Assembly: GCF_014197795.1 (NCBI RefSeq) | Contig: NZ_JACIGI010000021.1 | Location: forward strand, 1 to 64,000 | Direction of reading: 5' to 3' | From: Roseospira goensis | Lineage (GTDB): Bacteria; Pseudomonadota; Alphaproteobacteria; Rhodospirillales; Rhodospirillaceae | DNA: 64,000 bases | Shown: positions 23,875 through 31,605 of the stretch, in pieces | How the letters are laid out: every line of letters starts with the position of its first letter | Numbering within the stretch: the stretch's first letter is position 1 | Made by a program: the position numbers and the translations under genes | Notes under the pieces: model-generated | Databases searched by the model: none | What the model saw: only the letters and a program-made list of their open reading frames with translations | What the model was told of the DNA's origin: nothing

Positions 23875-25077
23875 CTACAGCAGGGGCCGGATGCGGCGCA
23901 GCGCGGCCTCGACGGTGGCGGCGTCGTGCACCAGGGCGAGGCGGATGTAGGGGGCGCCCGGGTTGACGCCGTGGGCGTCGGGGCGGCCGAAGTAGGCGCC
24001 CGGGACCACCTTGACCCCGGCCTCCGCCCACAGGCGCCGGGCGGTCGTCTCGGCCCGGTCCGCGCCGACCTCCAGCCACAGGAAGAACCCGGCCTCCGGG
24101 CGGGCGTAGCCCGGATGATCGCCGAGCACGGCATCGGCGATCTCGACGTTGCGGCGGTAGTAGGCGCGGTTCTCCGCCACATGGGCATCGTCCGCCCACA
24201 GTCGGGCGGCGGCGGCCTGGGAGGGCAGGGGGATGAACACCGCGCCGTAGTCGCGCAGCTTCAGGAACGGCCGGATCACCCCCGGGTCGCCGGCGCAGAA
24301 GCCGGCGCGCAGGCCGGCCAGGCTGGAGCGCTTCGACAGCGAGTGGAACACGACCACGTTGTCCAGCGTGCCGTCCAGGGCGAGGGCGGCCTGGAGCGCC
24401 GTCGGCGGCGGGGCGCCGTAGTACAGTTCGGCGTAGCACTCGTCGACCACGAGCACGAAGTCGTGGGTTCGCGCCAACTCCACGGCGCGCGTGAGGTAGT
24501 CCAGGTCCGCCACCGTGCCGGCCGGATTGGTCGGCGAGCACAGGTAGAACAGCGACGTCCGCGCCCAGGTGTCGGCGTCCACCGCGTCCAGGTCGGGCAG
24601 GTGCCCGGTCTCCCGGGTGGTGTTCAGGAACACCGGCTCGGCGCCGGCGGTGAGGGCGGCACCCGCATAGGTGTGGTAGAACGGGTTCGGGATCAGAACC
24701 GCGGGCGGCCGGTTGGTGCCCTCGGCGCGGCGCGGGGTCACCACCTGCGGCAGCATGAACAGGCCCTCGCGGGTGCCGGCCAGGGGCGCGATCGACTCGC
24801 CCGCCCGGATCACGCCGGCAGGCAGGCCGAAGCGTCGCTCCAGCCACCCGACCATGGCAGCGTTGAGCGCGTCGGTGCCGCGCGGGCTGACGTACTTGCC
24901 CCACAGGTGGGCGTTCTCGGCCAGGGCCTCGGCCACGAACGCCGGGTAGCGGTTCTGCGGCTCGCCCACCGACATCAGCAGCGGCGGCGGATCGTCCGGC
25001 GGCGTGACATCGGCGATCAGCGCGTTCATGCGCGCAAAAGGGCTGTCGGGCAACTGGTCGAGGGCAGGGTTGAGCAT
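23875..25077 (-). CDS. Class I/II PLP aminotransferase (DapC-like) at the end of the bhc operon
   Basis: This 400-residue fold-type I aminotransferase starts MLNPALDQLPDSPFARMNAL, like succinyl-diaminopimelate aminotransferases. Substrate and cofactor motifs are MSVGEPQNRYP, LIPNPFYHTYAGAA, YLCSPTNPAGT, VLVVDECYAELYY, and the PLP lysine in FHSLSKRSSLAGLRAGF. The GDP and IRLALVH segments complete the fold. It begins 61 bp after bhcD on the same strand and probably belongs to that transcript. In this context it could replenish amino groups for the cycle instead of making lysine; the substrate cannot be read from sequence. Confidence 0.8.
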   Translation of the reverse strand: MLNPALDQLPDSPFARMNALIADVTPPDDPPPLLMSVGEPQNRYPAFVAEALAENAHLWGKYVSPRGTDALNAAMVGWLERRFGLPAGVIRAGESIAPLAGTREGLFMLPQVVTPRRAEGTNRPPAVLIPNPFYHTYAGAALTAGAEPVFLNTTRETGHLPDLDAVDADTWARTSLFYLCSPTNPAGTVADLDYLTRAVELARTHDFVLVVDECYAELYYGAPPPTALQAALALDGTLDNVVVFHSLSKRSSLAGLRAGFCAGDPGVIRPFLKLRDYGAVFIPLPSQAAAARLWADDAHVAENRAYYRRNVEIADAVLGDHPGYARPEAGFFLWLEVGADRAETTARRLWAEAGVKVVPGAYFGRPDAHGVNPGAPYIRLALVHDAATVEAALRRIRPLL

Positions 25078-25138
25078 CGGGGCACCACGAACGGTGGGGG
25101 AACAGGGCGGATCGGTCCGCACTGTCCCCGATGCCGGC

Positions 25139-26104
25139 TCACATGTCCACGCTCTGCGCCAGCCCCTGCGCGCGCGCCAGCCGCACCGCCACGGCGGCGA
25201 CCGCCAGATCCTGGAGGCCAACACCGGTGCCGTCGAACAGGGTGATCTCGTCGGCGTCGACCCGGCCCGGGCGGTCGCCGGTGAGGACCGCGCCCAGCGG
25301 CGTGATCGCCGCCGGCGTCAGCAGCCCGGCCTCGACCGCGTGCTGACACTCGCCGAGCCGCACCGCCTGGTCGATCTCGTCGGTGAACACGTGGGCGGTG
25401 CTGACCAGGGCGGGGTCCAGCTCCTGCTTGCCCGCGGTGTCGGTGCCCATGCAGGCGATGTGGGTCCCCGGCCGCACCTGGCCGCACATCAGCAGGGGTT
25501 CGAAGCACGACGTGATGGTGATGATGACGTCGGCGCGCGCGCCCAGGGTGTCGCGGTCGACGGCCTCGAACGGCAGGCCGACCGCGGCGGCGGCCTCGGC
25601 CAGGCGGTCGAGCATCGAGGGATCGACGTTCCAGCCCAGAACGCGGGAGAACGTTCGCTGCGCGGCGGCGGCGTGAAGCTGGAACGGGGCCTGATGGCCG
25701 GCGCCGACGATGCCGAGCACATGGGCGTCGGGGCGCGCCAGATGCTTGATCGAGACCGCGCTGGCGGCGGCGGTGCGCAGCGCGGTCAGATGATTGCCGC
25801 CGACCACCGCATGGGGGCGGCCGGTATCGGGGTCGAACAGCACCACCGTGGACTGGTGGTTGGTCAGGCCCTTGTCCGCGTTGCCGGGCCAGTAGCCGCC
25901 GGATTTCAGGCCCAGGACCTGCCCGGCGCGGTCGAAGCCGGACTTGAAGCCGTAGACCGCGTCGGCATGCCCCAGGGTTTCGCGCACGACCGGGAAGTTC
26001 CAGGCGTCGCCGCGCGCCATGGCGGCAAAGGTGGCCTCGACGGCCGCGAAGGCGGCGGCGGGCGTCACCAGGTCGCGGGCGACCGATTCGGGCACCAGGA
26101 ACAT
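25139..26104 (-). CDS. bhcD: Iminosuccinate reductase BhcD (ornithine cyclodeaminase/mu-crystallin family)
   Basis: This 321-residue NAD(P)-dependent enzyme is of the ornithine cyclodeaminase family. In the beta-hydroxyaspartate cycle, BhcD reduces iminosuccinate to aspartate. The Rossmann loop is GIVGAGHQAPFQLHA near the middle. The substrate side shows GFKSGFDRAGQVLGLKSGGYWPGN, VVGGNHLTALRTAAASAVS and HIACMGTDTAGKQELDP. The assignment over a generic cyclodeaminase rests on its place with bhcA-C on the same strand. It is separated from bhcC by 342 bp that carry a long inverted repeat. Confidence 0.85.
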   Translation of the reverse strand: MFLVPESVARDLVTPAAAFAAVEATFAAMARGDAWNFPVVRETLGHADAVYGFKSGFDRAGQVLGLKSGGYWPGNADKGLTNHQSTVVLFDPDTGRPHAVVGGNHLTALRTAAASAVSIKHLARPDAHVLGIVGAGHQAPFQLHAAAAQRTFSRVLGWNVDPSMLDRLAEAAAAVGLPFEAVDRDTLGARADVIITITSCFEPLLMCGQVRPGTHIACMGTDTAGKQELDPALVSTAHVFTDEIDQAVRLGECQHAVEAGLLTPAAITPLGAVLTGDRPGRVDADEITLFDGTGVGLQDLAVAAVAVRLARAQGLAQSVDM

Positions 26105-26260
26105 GGGTTGGTTTCCTTCTTGGGTGCGTGTTTCGGTGGACGGCCCCGCCGTCAGAGCCACATCACTGCGAACCCGCGTCGCAGATGCGGGCGACGCCAT
26201 CCAGAGCAGAAAGGCAGAGATCCGCCCTGGATGGCTTCGTTGCCGCGCCGTGCCCGGCCG

Positions 26261-26350
26261 TAGGTTGGGGTGACGCCCGCAGGGCGGAACCCCAACAGCG
26301 CCGCGACGATCGCGGTGCGCGTTGGGGTTCGCTGCGCTCACCCCAACCTA
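26261..26350. repeat. 90-bp nested inverted repeat inside the bhc operon
   Basis: The element begins TAGGTTGGGGTGA and ends TCACCCCAACCTA (13-base perfect inversion). Nested inside are GAACCCCAAC/GTTGGGGTTC arms and a GC-rich centre. It has the look of a miniature mobile or REP-type element and lies between bhcD and bhcC, lengthening that gap. Such a stable structure could reduce bhcD expression relative to bhcABC. Confidence 0.8.
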
Positions 26351-26446
26351 CATCCGTTGGAACGGATCATCCGGATTGGGTATGACAGGAACAGAGCCAA
26401 CGTCTGTATTGGATGGCGCCGGGACGTCGCCTGTCGCGGCGCGCCC

Positions 26447-27601
26447 CTACAGGGCCAGGCCGCGCGCGGTGACCGGCCACACCGCCTCGACCACGCCGCC
26501 GCGCACCGCGACGTACCAGTCGTAGACGTTGCAGGTCGGGTCGCAATGGCCCGGCACCAGCTTCAGCTTCTCGTTGAGCTTGAGGACACCCTGGGGGTCG
26601 CTGATGACGCCGTGCTCGTCCGAGCACTTGATGTATTCGACGTCGTCGCGACCGAAGATGACCGGCAGCCCCGAGTCCACGCTCTGGGCCTTCAGGCCGG
26701 CGTCGCAGATGGCCTTGTCCGCCTTGGCGTGCGACATCACCGAGGTGAGGATGAACAGGCTGTTCTCGAACTCCGAGATGACCCGGCCGTCGGGGTCGAG
26801 GACCCGCTGATAGTCGGCGTCCATGAACACGTAGGAGCCGCACTGCAACTCGTTGTACACGCCACTGGCGCCCTCGAAGTAGTACGTCCCGGTGCCGGCG
26901 CCGCCGACGATGGCGCAGTCCAGCCCGGCCGCCGTGAGCAGGTCCACGGTCTCGCGCACCTTGGCGATGGCGGCCTCGATCTTGGCCTTGCGCTCCGCGA
27001 AGTCGTGCACGTGCTGGGCCGCGCCCTGGTAGGCCTGGAGGCCGGAGAAGGCGAGGCCGGGGGCCGCCGCGATCGCCTGCGCCAGCGCCACGGCCGGGGC
27101 GCCGGGGGCGACGCCGCAGCGGCCGGCGCCGACGTCGATCTCCACCAGGCACTCCAGGGTCACGCCGTGGCGGGTGGCGGCGGCCGACAGGTCCGCGACG
27201 TTGCCGGCGTCGTCGACGCAGACCAGCACCCGGGCTTTCTTCGCCATGGCGGCGAGGCGGTCGATCTTGCCCGGGTCGACGACCTCGTTGGAGACCAGCA
27301 CGTCCTTGACCCCGGCGTCGACCAGGGCTTCGGCCTCGGCCACCTTCTGGCAGCACACGCCGCAGGCGCCGCCGTGCTCGATCTGATACAGCGCGATATC
27401 GGCGGACTTGTGGGTCTTGGCGTGGGCGCGCAGGCGCAGGCCGTGCGCCTCGATGAAGGCCTTCATGGTCTGCACGTTTTTCTCGAAGGCGTCCAGGTCG
27501 ACGATCAGGGCGGGGGTGCCGATCTCGTCGATCGTCATGCCGACGGCGGCCGGCACGGTGTAGCCGACGACGGGCGGGGCGGTCTTGGTGATGGCGTTCA
27601 T
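26447..27601 (-). CDS. bhcC: 3-hydroxyaspartate aldolase BhcC (D-threonine aldolase family)
   Basis: This 384-residue PLP- and metal-dependent enzyme condenses glycine and glyoxylate to beta-hydroxyaspartate, the entry step of the cycle. The fold-type III barrel shows IGTPALIVDLDAFEKNV, the PLP lysine region RLRAHAKTHKSADIA, LECLVEIDVGAGRCG and the C-terminal metal site VPGHCDPTCN. Length and motifs fit BhcC and D-threonine-aldolase-like proteins. The ATG at 27601 follows AGGAG. It starts 23 bp after bhcB. Confidence 0.92.
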   Translation of the reverse strand: MNAITKTAPPVVGYTVPAAVGMTIDEIGTPALIVDLDAFEKNVQTMKAFIEAHGLRLRAHAKTHKSADIALYQIEHGGACGVCCQKVAEAEALVDAGVKDVLVSNEVVDPGKIDRLAAMAKKARVLVCVDDAGNVADLSAAATRHGVTLECLVEIDVGAGRCGVAPGAPAVALAQAIAAAPGLAFSGLQAYQGAAQHVHDFAERKAKIEAAIAKVRETVDLLTAAGLDCAIVGGAGTGTYYFEGASGVYNELQCGSYVFMDADYQRVLDPDGRVISEFENSLFILTSVMSHAKADKAICDAGLKAQSVDSGLPVIFGRDDVEYIKCSDEHGVISDPQGVLKLNEKLKLVPGHCDPTCNVYDWYVAVRGGVVEAVWPVTARGLAL

Positions 27602-27624
27602 GGCGGGTCTCCTGCGGGGGGCGG

Positions 27625-28602
27625 TCAGGGCGTCATCCAGGGCAGCCTGTCGAGATCCACGTTGCCGCCGGTGATGATGACGCCGACGCGCTTGCCGGCG
27701 AACACGGCGGGATTCTTGAGGATGGTGGCCAGCGGCACGGCGCAGGACGGCTCCATCACGATCTTCATGCGCTGCCAGGTCAGGTACATGGCGTCGATGA
27801 TCTCCTGCTCCGTGGCGAGCAGGATGTCGGTGACGTAGCGTGACACGAAATGCCACGTGTATTCCTTCAAGGGCACCTTGAGGCCGTCGGCGACGGTCTG
27901 GGGGGCATCGTCGGCGATGATGTGGCCGGCCTTCAGCGAGCGGCAGGCATCGTCCGCGTTCGCGGGCTCGGCGGCGTAGATCGCGGTCCGGGGCGACAGC
28001 GTGGACAGCGTCAGGCAGGTGCCCGAGACCATGCCGCCGCCGCCGATCGGCGCGATCACCGCATCCAGCGACCCGATGTCCTCGAGCAGCTCCTTGGCGC
28101 AGGTGGCCTGCCCCGCGATGACGCGCGGGTCGTTGTAGGGGTGCACGAAGTCGGCGCCGGTTTCGGCCACCACCTCGGCGAACACGGCCTCGCGCGACGA
28201 CGTGCTGGGCTCGCACTCGACCACCCGGCCGCCGTAGCCCATGACGGCCTCCTTCTTGGCCCGCGGCGCCGTGCGCGGCATGACCACCGTGCAGGCGATG
28301 CCGCGCCGGCCGGCGGCGTAGCTGAGCGACAGGCCGTGATTGCCGGAGGAATGCGTGGCGACGCCCCGGGCCGCCTGCTCGTCGGACAGACCGAAGACGG
28401 CGTTGCTGGCGCCGCGCGCCTTGAAGGCCCCGGCCTTCTGGAAGTTTTCGCACTTGAAGAACAGCCGCGCGCCCGTCATGCGGTCGAAGGTCTCTGACGT
28501 CAGCACCGGCGTGCGGTGGATGTAAGGCCGGATGCGGTCGTGCGCCGCCAGGACATCGTCGAAGGTGGGAACGGCGGCGGGAGGAGCGGTGAGCGCGGTC
28601 AT
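27625..28602 (-). CDS. bhcB: Beta-hydroxyaspartate dehydratase BhcB
   Basis: This 325-residue PLP enzyme is of the serine/threonine dehydratase (fold type II) family. In the cycle it dehydrates erythro-beta-hydroxyaspartate to iminosuccinate. Visible are the PLP lysine motif FFKCENFQKAGAFKARGASNAV, the SSGNHGLSLSYAA loop and the phosphate-binding GGGGMVSGT. I chose the ATG at 28602 (MTALTAPP); a few codons lie open upstream. It lies between bhcA (44 bp gap) and bhcC (23 bp gap). Alone it could be called threonine dehydratase, but the operon supports the hydroxyaspartate role. Confidence 0.9.
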   Translation of the reverse strand: MTALTAPPAAVPTFDDVLAAHDRIRPYIHRTPVLTSETFDRMTGARLFFKCENFQKAGAFKARGASNAVFGLSDEQAARGVATHSSGNHGLSLSYAAGRRGIACTVVMPRTAPRAKKEAVMGYGGRVVECEPSTSSREAVFAEVVAETGADFVHPYNDPRVIAGQATCAKELLEDIGSLDAVIAPIGGGGMVSGTCLTLSTLSPRTAIYAAEPANADDACRSLKAGHIIADDAPQTVADGLKVPLKEYTWHFVSRYVTDILLATEQEIIDAMYLTWQRMKIVMEPSCAVPLATILKNPAVFAGKRVGVIITGGNVDLDRLPWMTP

Positions 28603-28646
28603 GATCGTACCCTCTGGGGCGGTGTCTCTGTGCAACGGGACCCGGG

Positions 28647-29858
28647 TCAGGCGGCGGCGGTGGCGGCCGGGGCAGGGGCCGTGGCGGCCTCGGCGGCGGT
28701 CTCGCGGTACCAGGCCTGGGCGGCGGCGACGCCGCTGCCCAGGGTGACGGGATAGCCCAGGTCCGCCATGGCCATCTCGGCGGTGGCCAGGCCGGACAGC
28801 GCCATCACGTCGGTCATCTGGCCCAGGTGGCCGATCCGGAACAGCGTGCCGGCGACGTCGCCCAGGCCGCCGCCGAAGGACACGCCATAGCGGTCGTAGG
28901 CATGCCGGACCAGGGCGTCGGCGTCATGGCCCTCGGGCACCATGATGGCGGTCACGCTGTCCGAGCCGATCTCGGGCCGGCGCGCGCACAGCGGCAGGCC
29001 CCAGGCCGCCACCGCGCGCCGCACCCCCTCGGCGATGCGCCGGTGACGGGCGAACACCGCGTCCAGCCCTTCCTCTTCCAGCATCGCCACGGCCTCGCGC
29101 AGGCCATACAGCAGCGGCACCGGCGGGGTATACGGGTAGCCACCGCCGGCCGTGGTGCCCAGCATGTCGCGCATGTCGAAGTAGCAGCGCGGGCAGCCGG
29201 CGGTCTCCATGGCGGCGCGGGCCTTGGTGCTGACGCCGACGATGGCGAGCCCGGTCGGCAGCATCAGGCCCTTCTGCGAGCCGGTCACGGCCAGGTCGAC
29301 CCCCCAGTCGTCCATGCGGAAGTCCATGGCGCCAATCGAACTGACGCCGTCGACGAAGAGAAGCGCCGGGTGCCCGGCGTCGTCCAGCGTGCGGCGGACG
29401 GCGGCGACGTCGCTGCGCACGCCGGTGGCAGTTTCGTTGTGGGTGACCAGGACAGCCTTGATGCGGTGTTCGCGGTCGGCGGCGAGGGCCTCGGCGTAGG
29501 CGTCGAGCGGCACGCTCTCGCCCCAGGGGGCCTCGATGACCTGGACGTCGAGGCGGTGGCGCCGACACAGGTCGATCCAGCGGTGCGAGAACATGCCGTG
29601 GCGGGCCGCCAACACCCGGTCCCCGGGGGACAGCGTGTTGGTGACCGCCGCCTCCCAGCCGCCGGTGCCGCTGGACGGGAACACCACGATCTCGCCGCGG
29701 GTGGTCTGGAACACCGCCTTCAGGCCCTCCAGCAGCGCGGCCAGGAACGCCGGAAAGTCGGACGCCCGGTGGTCGTGCGTCGGCACATCCACGGCGCGGC
29801 GCAGGCGCTCCGGGATGTTGGTCGGGCCGGGGATGAACACGGGGTTCGGGCTGGACAT
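28647..29858 (-). CDS. bhcA: Aspartate-glyoxylate aminotransferase BhcA
   Basis: This 403-residue class V aminotransferase is of the serine/alanine-glyoxylate type. BhcA moves the amino group of aspartate to glyoxylate, giving oxaloacetate and glycine and so closing the cycle. Motifs are FIPGPTNIPERLRRA, FPSSGTGGWEAAVTN, VLVTHNETATGV, FVDGVSSIGAMDFRMDDWG and the PLP lysine K196 in GSQKGLMLPTGLA. The Ala-rich C-terminal tail (ATAPAPAATAAA) is unusual. A purine-rich site (AGGGGGAAA) precedes the ATG. It is the first gene of the operon, and two IclR-type sites lie upstream. Confidence 0.92.
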   Translation of the reverse strand: MSSPNPVFIPGPTNIPERLRRAVDVPTHDHRASDFPAFLAALLEGLKAVFQTTRGEIVVFPSSGTGGWEAAVTNTLSPGDRVLAARHGMFSHRWIDLCRRHRLDVQVIEAPWGESVPLDAYAEALAADREHRIKAVLVTHNETATGVRSDVAAVRRTLDDAGHPALLFVDGVSSIGAMDFRMDDWGVDLAVTGSQKGLMLPTGLAIVGVSTKARAAMETAGCPRCYFDMRDMLGTTAGGGYPYTPPVPLLYGLREAVAMLEEEGLDAVFARHRRIAEGVRRAVAAWGLPLCARRPEIGSDSVTAIMVPEGHDADALVRHAYDRYGVSFGGGLGDVAGTLFRIGHLGQMTDVMALSGLATAEMAMADLGYPVTLGSGVAAAQAWYRETAAEAATAPAPAATAAA

Positions 29859-29948
29859 GGCGGTTTCCCCCTGATGGCGTCGCGCCTCGCGTGGCTTGGT
29901 TCGTTTCGAAGGAGTATGGGACGCGGCAGGCTTGCGGCCTACGTGGTT

Positions 29949-29963
29949 TTCCATATGGTGGAA
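29949..29963. promoter_or_regulatory. IclR-type operator candidate 1 upstream of bhcA
   Basis: TTCCATATGGTGGAA is an inverted TTCCA/TGGAA pair of the form TTCC-N7-GGAA, extended by GG/CC outside. It lies about 90 bp before the bhcA start. The same TTCC-N7-GGAA spacing occurs at 30051 and in the malate synthase palindrome at 15840. Confidence 0.55.
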
Positions 29964-30050
29964 CCGGTTTTCAGAATTGTGCGGCGCAGCAGGCTGCGGC
30001 GCGGCTGTCAAGTCGTTGCGCCACAACGCAAACGTGGCTGCCGGCGTGGT

Positions 30051-30065
30051 TTCCATGATACGGAA
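30051..30065. promoter_or_regulatory. IclR-type operator candidate 2 upstream of bhcA
   Basis: TTCCATGATACGGAA again fits TTCC-N7-GGAA and lies 102 bp (start to start) from the first site. A TTGACA box on the minus strand and a CGTTG/CAACG inverted pair lie between the two sites, around 30005-30030. The whole interval 29859-30070 is the likely control region of the bhc operon. Confidence 0.45.
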
Positions 30066-30082
30066 TGCAGGGCCGTGCGCCA

Positions 30083-30325
30083 GCGCCCACGCGGGAGCGT
30101 GGGCGCAAGACCTGAAGAAAGCGCCCACGCTCCCGCGTGGGCGCAAGACCCAGTCCTCGTTTCTCGGTCCCACGCTCCGGCGTGGGATTTCTCGGTCCCA
30201 CGCTCTGGCGTGGGACCGCGTGCCGCTGCAACACGGGCGCCCCCGCGGGAGCGGGGGCGCAAGACCCCAAGAATGAGCGTGGGCGCGAGGTCCTCGCTCC
30301 GGGTCCCACGCTCCGGCGTGGGACC
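30083..30325. repeat. Cluster of dispersed hairpin repeats
   Basis: Several hairpins are packed together. Two are of the type GCCCACGC..GCGTGGGC, three are CCCACGCTCCGGCGTGGG or one-base variants, and one is GCGCCCCCGCGGGAGCGGGGGCGC-like. They belong to the same family as the block at 21706-21925 and the pair at 40497-40560. They fill the gap between the bhcA promoter region and the convergent end of the DUF4169 gene. Confidence 0.8.
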
Positions 30326-30331
30326 CGACCG

Positions 30332-30535
30332 TCACGTCGGGTCCGAGTCCCGGCCGGACCCGTCGCCCAGCCGATGCCCGTCCAGATGCCGGCGCGCCCG
30401 CGCGCGATCGTCGTCCGCGCGGTCGCGCTCCGCCTTGCTGCGGCCGAAGCGGCTCCGGTTGGTCTCGGCCGCGGCCTCCTTCTCGGCGCGCGCGCGCTGC
30501 TTGCGGGCCTGGCGCAGGTTGACGATTTCGGCCAT
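30332..30535 (-). CDS. DUF4169 family small basic protein
   Basis: This 67-residue protein opens MAEIVNLRQARKQRARAEKEAAAETNRSRFGRSKAER, the hallmark of the alphaproteobacterial DUF4169 family. It is very rich in R, K, E and D and predicted to be one long helix with a disordered tail (HRLGDGSGRDSDPT). The longer open frame upstream is not needed. The function is unknown. It diverges from the phosphatase gene at 30710. Confidence 0.75.
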   Translation of the reverse strand: MAEIVNLRQARKQRARAEKEAAAETNRSRFGRSKAERDRADDDRARARRHLDGHRLGDGSGRDSDPT

Positions 30536-30709
30536 GGGGACGTCCTCGCGGTTCGGTCGCGTGCCACGATCCAAGCTTCGCCGATCCGACGGGCGCCGGC
30601 AATGCTCGGGACCGGCGGGCACCTTGATCGGCGCGCCGTTTCCCCGCACTGTGCGCAGCGCGTGCCGCCCATCCGCCCCGTCCTATCCGCCCCGTCGCGA
30701 GGAAACCCC

Positions 30710-31513
30710 ATGGACGCCATGACCGACCGCCTGCGGGCGGACATCCAGGCCCTTGTCCCCTTCGCCGAACGCCTGGCCGATGCGGCACGGGGCGAGACCC
30801 TGCCTCGGTTCCGGTCGGCGGGTCTGGCCGTGGAGACGAAAGGCGACCTGTCGCCCGTGACGGCCGCCGATCGCGCCGCCGAGGCGGCCATGCGGACGCT
30901 GATCGCGGCCGAATACCCGGATCACGGCATCCTCGGCGAGGAACAGGACTCGGTCGGCCTGGACCGCGAGTTCGTGTGGGTGCTGGACCCGATCGACGGC
31001 ACCCGGTCGTTCGTGACCGGCAGCCCGCTGTGGGGAACCCTGGTGGCGCTCAGTTGGCATGGCCAGCCGGTGTTGGGCATCATCGACAGCCCCGCCGTGG
31101 ACGAACGCTGGATCGGCTGCATCGGGCGTGCGACCACTTACAATGGCGAGCCGTGCCGGACCCGGACGCTGCCGACCCTGGGTCAGGGCTTCCTGTTCAC
31201 TGCGGCGCCGGACCTGTTCACCGCCACCGACCGGCCGGGTTTCGAGGCGCTGTCGGCGCGAGTGGCGGACCGGCGCTACTCCGCCGACTGCTACGCCTAC
31301 GGCATGGTGGCCTCGGGCTGGATCGACATCGCGCTGGACCCGGACACCAAGCCTTACGATTACATGGCGCTGGTGCCGGTGGTGGAGGGCGCCGGCGGTG
31401 TGATGACCGAGTGGTCGGGCGCGCGCCCCCGGATCGACGGATCCGGCTGGGTCGTCGCGGTCGGTGATCCGGCCCAGCACGACGCCGTGCTGGCCGCGCT
31501 CGCCGGGGCCTAG
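30710..31513 (+). CDS. hisN: Inositol monophosphatase family phosphatase (HisN-like)
   Basis: This 267-residue Mg-dependent phosphatase is of the IMPase superfamily. Metal-site motifs are GDLSPVTAADRAAE, HGILGEEQ, VLDPIDGTRSFVTGSPLWGTLVAL and, at the C-terminus, KPYDYMALVPVVEGAGG. The overall pattern matches alphaproteobacterial HisN-type histidinol-phosphate phosphatases, the last phosphatase step of histidine synthesis. Inositol-1-phosphate or related substrates cannot be excluded. GAGGAAA precedes the ATG. No other his genes are nearby, and mgtE follows 92 bp later. Confidence 0.82.
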   Translation: MDAMTDRLRADIQALVPFAERLADAARGETLPRFRSAGLAVETKGDLSPVTAADRAAEAAMRTLIAAEYPDHGILGEEQDSVGLDREFVWVLDPIDGTRSFVTGSPLWGTLVALSWHGQPVLGIIDSPAVDERWIGCIGRATTYNGEPCRTRTLPTLGQGFLFTAAPDLFTATDRPGFEALSARVADRRYSADCYAYGMVASGWIDIALDPDTKPYDYMALVPVVEGAGGVMTEWSGARPRIDGSGWVVAVGDPAQHDAVLAALAGA

Positions 31514-31543
31514 CGGACGCGGCATGCGTCCCCATATCGAACG

Positions 31544-31576
31544 CCCCCGTCCCCCGTCCCCCGTCCCCGTCCCCGT
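31544..31576. repeat. CCCCCGT microsatellite before mgtE
   Basis: Three CCCCCGT units are followed by two CCCCGT units in the 92-bp gap between hisN and mgtE. Such a tract is prone to slippage and could change spacing upstream of the mgtE start at 31606. Confidence 0.8.
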
Positions 31577-31605
31577 CAGAGCCCCTTCGGTCCAGGACAG
31601 CGCCC

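Noticed and set aside
31514-31605. Mg2+ riboswitch (M-box or mgtA type) before mgtE
   Set aside because: The gap is only 92 bp and is mostly a CCCCCGT tract, too short and simple for either riboswitch.
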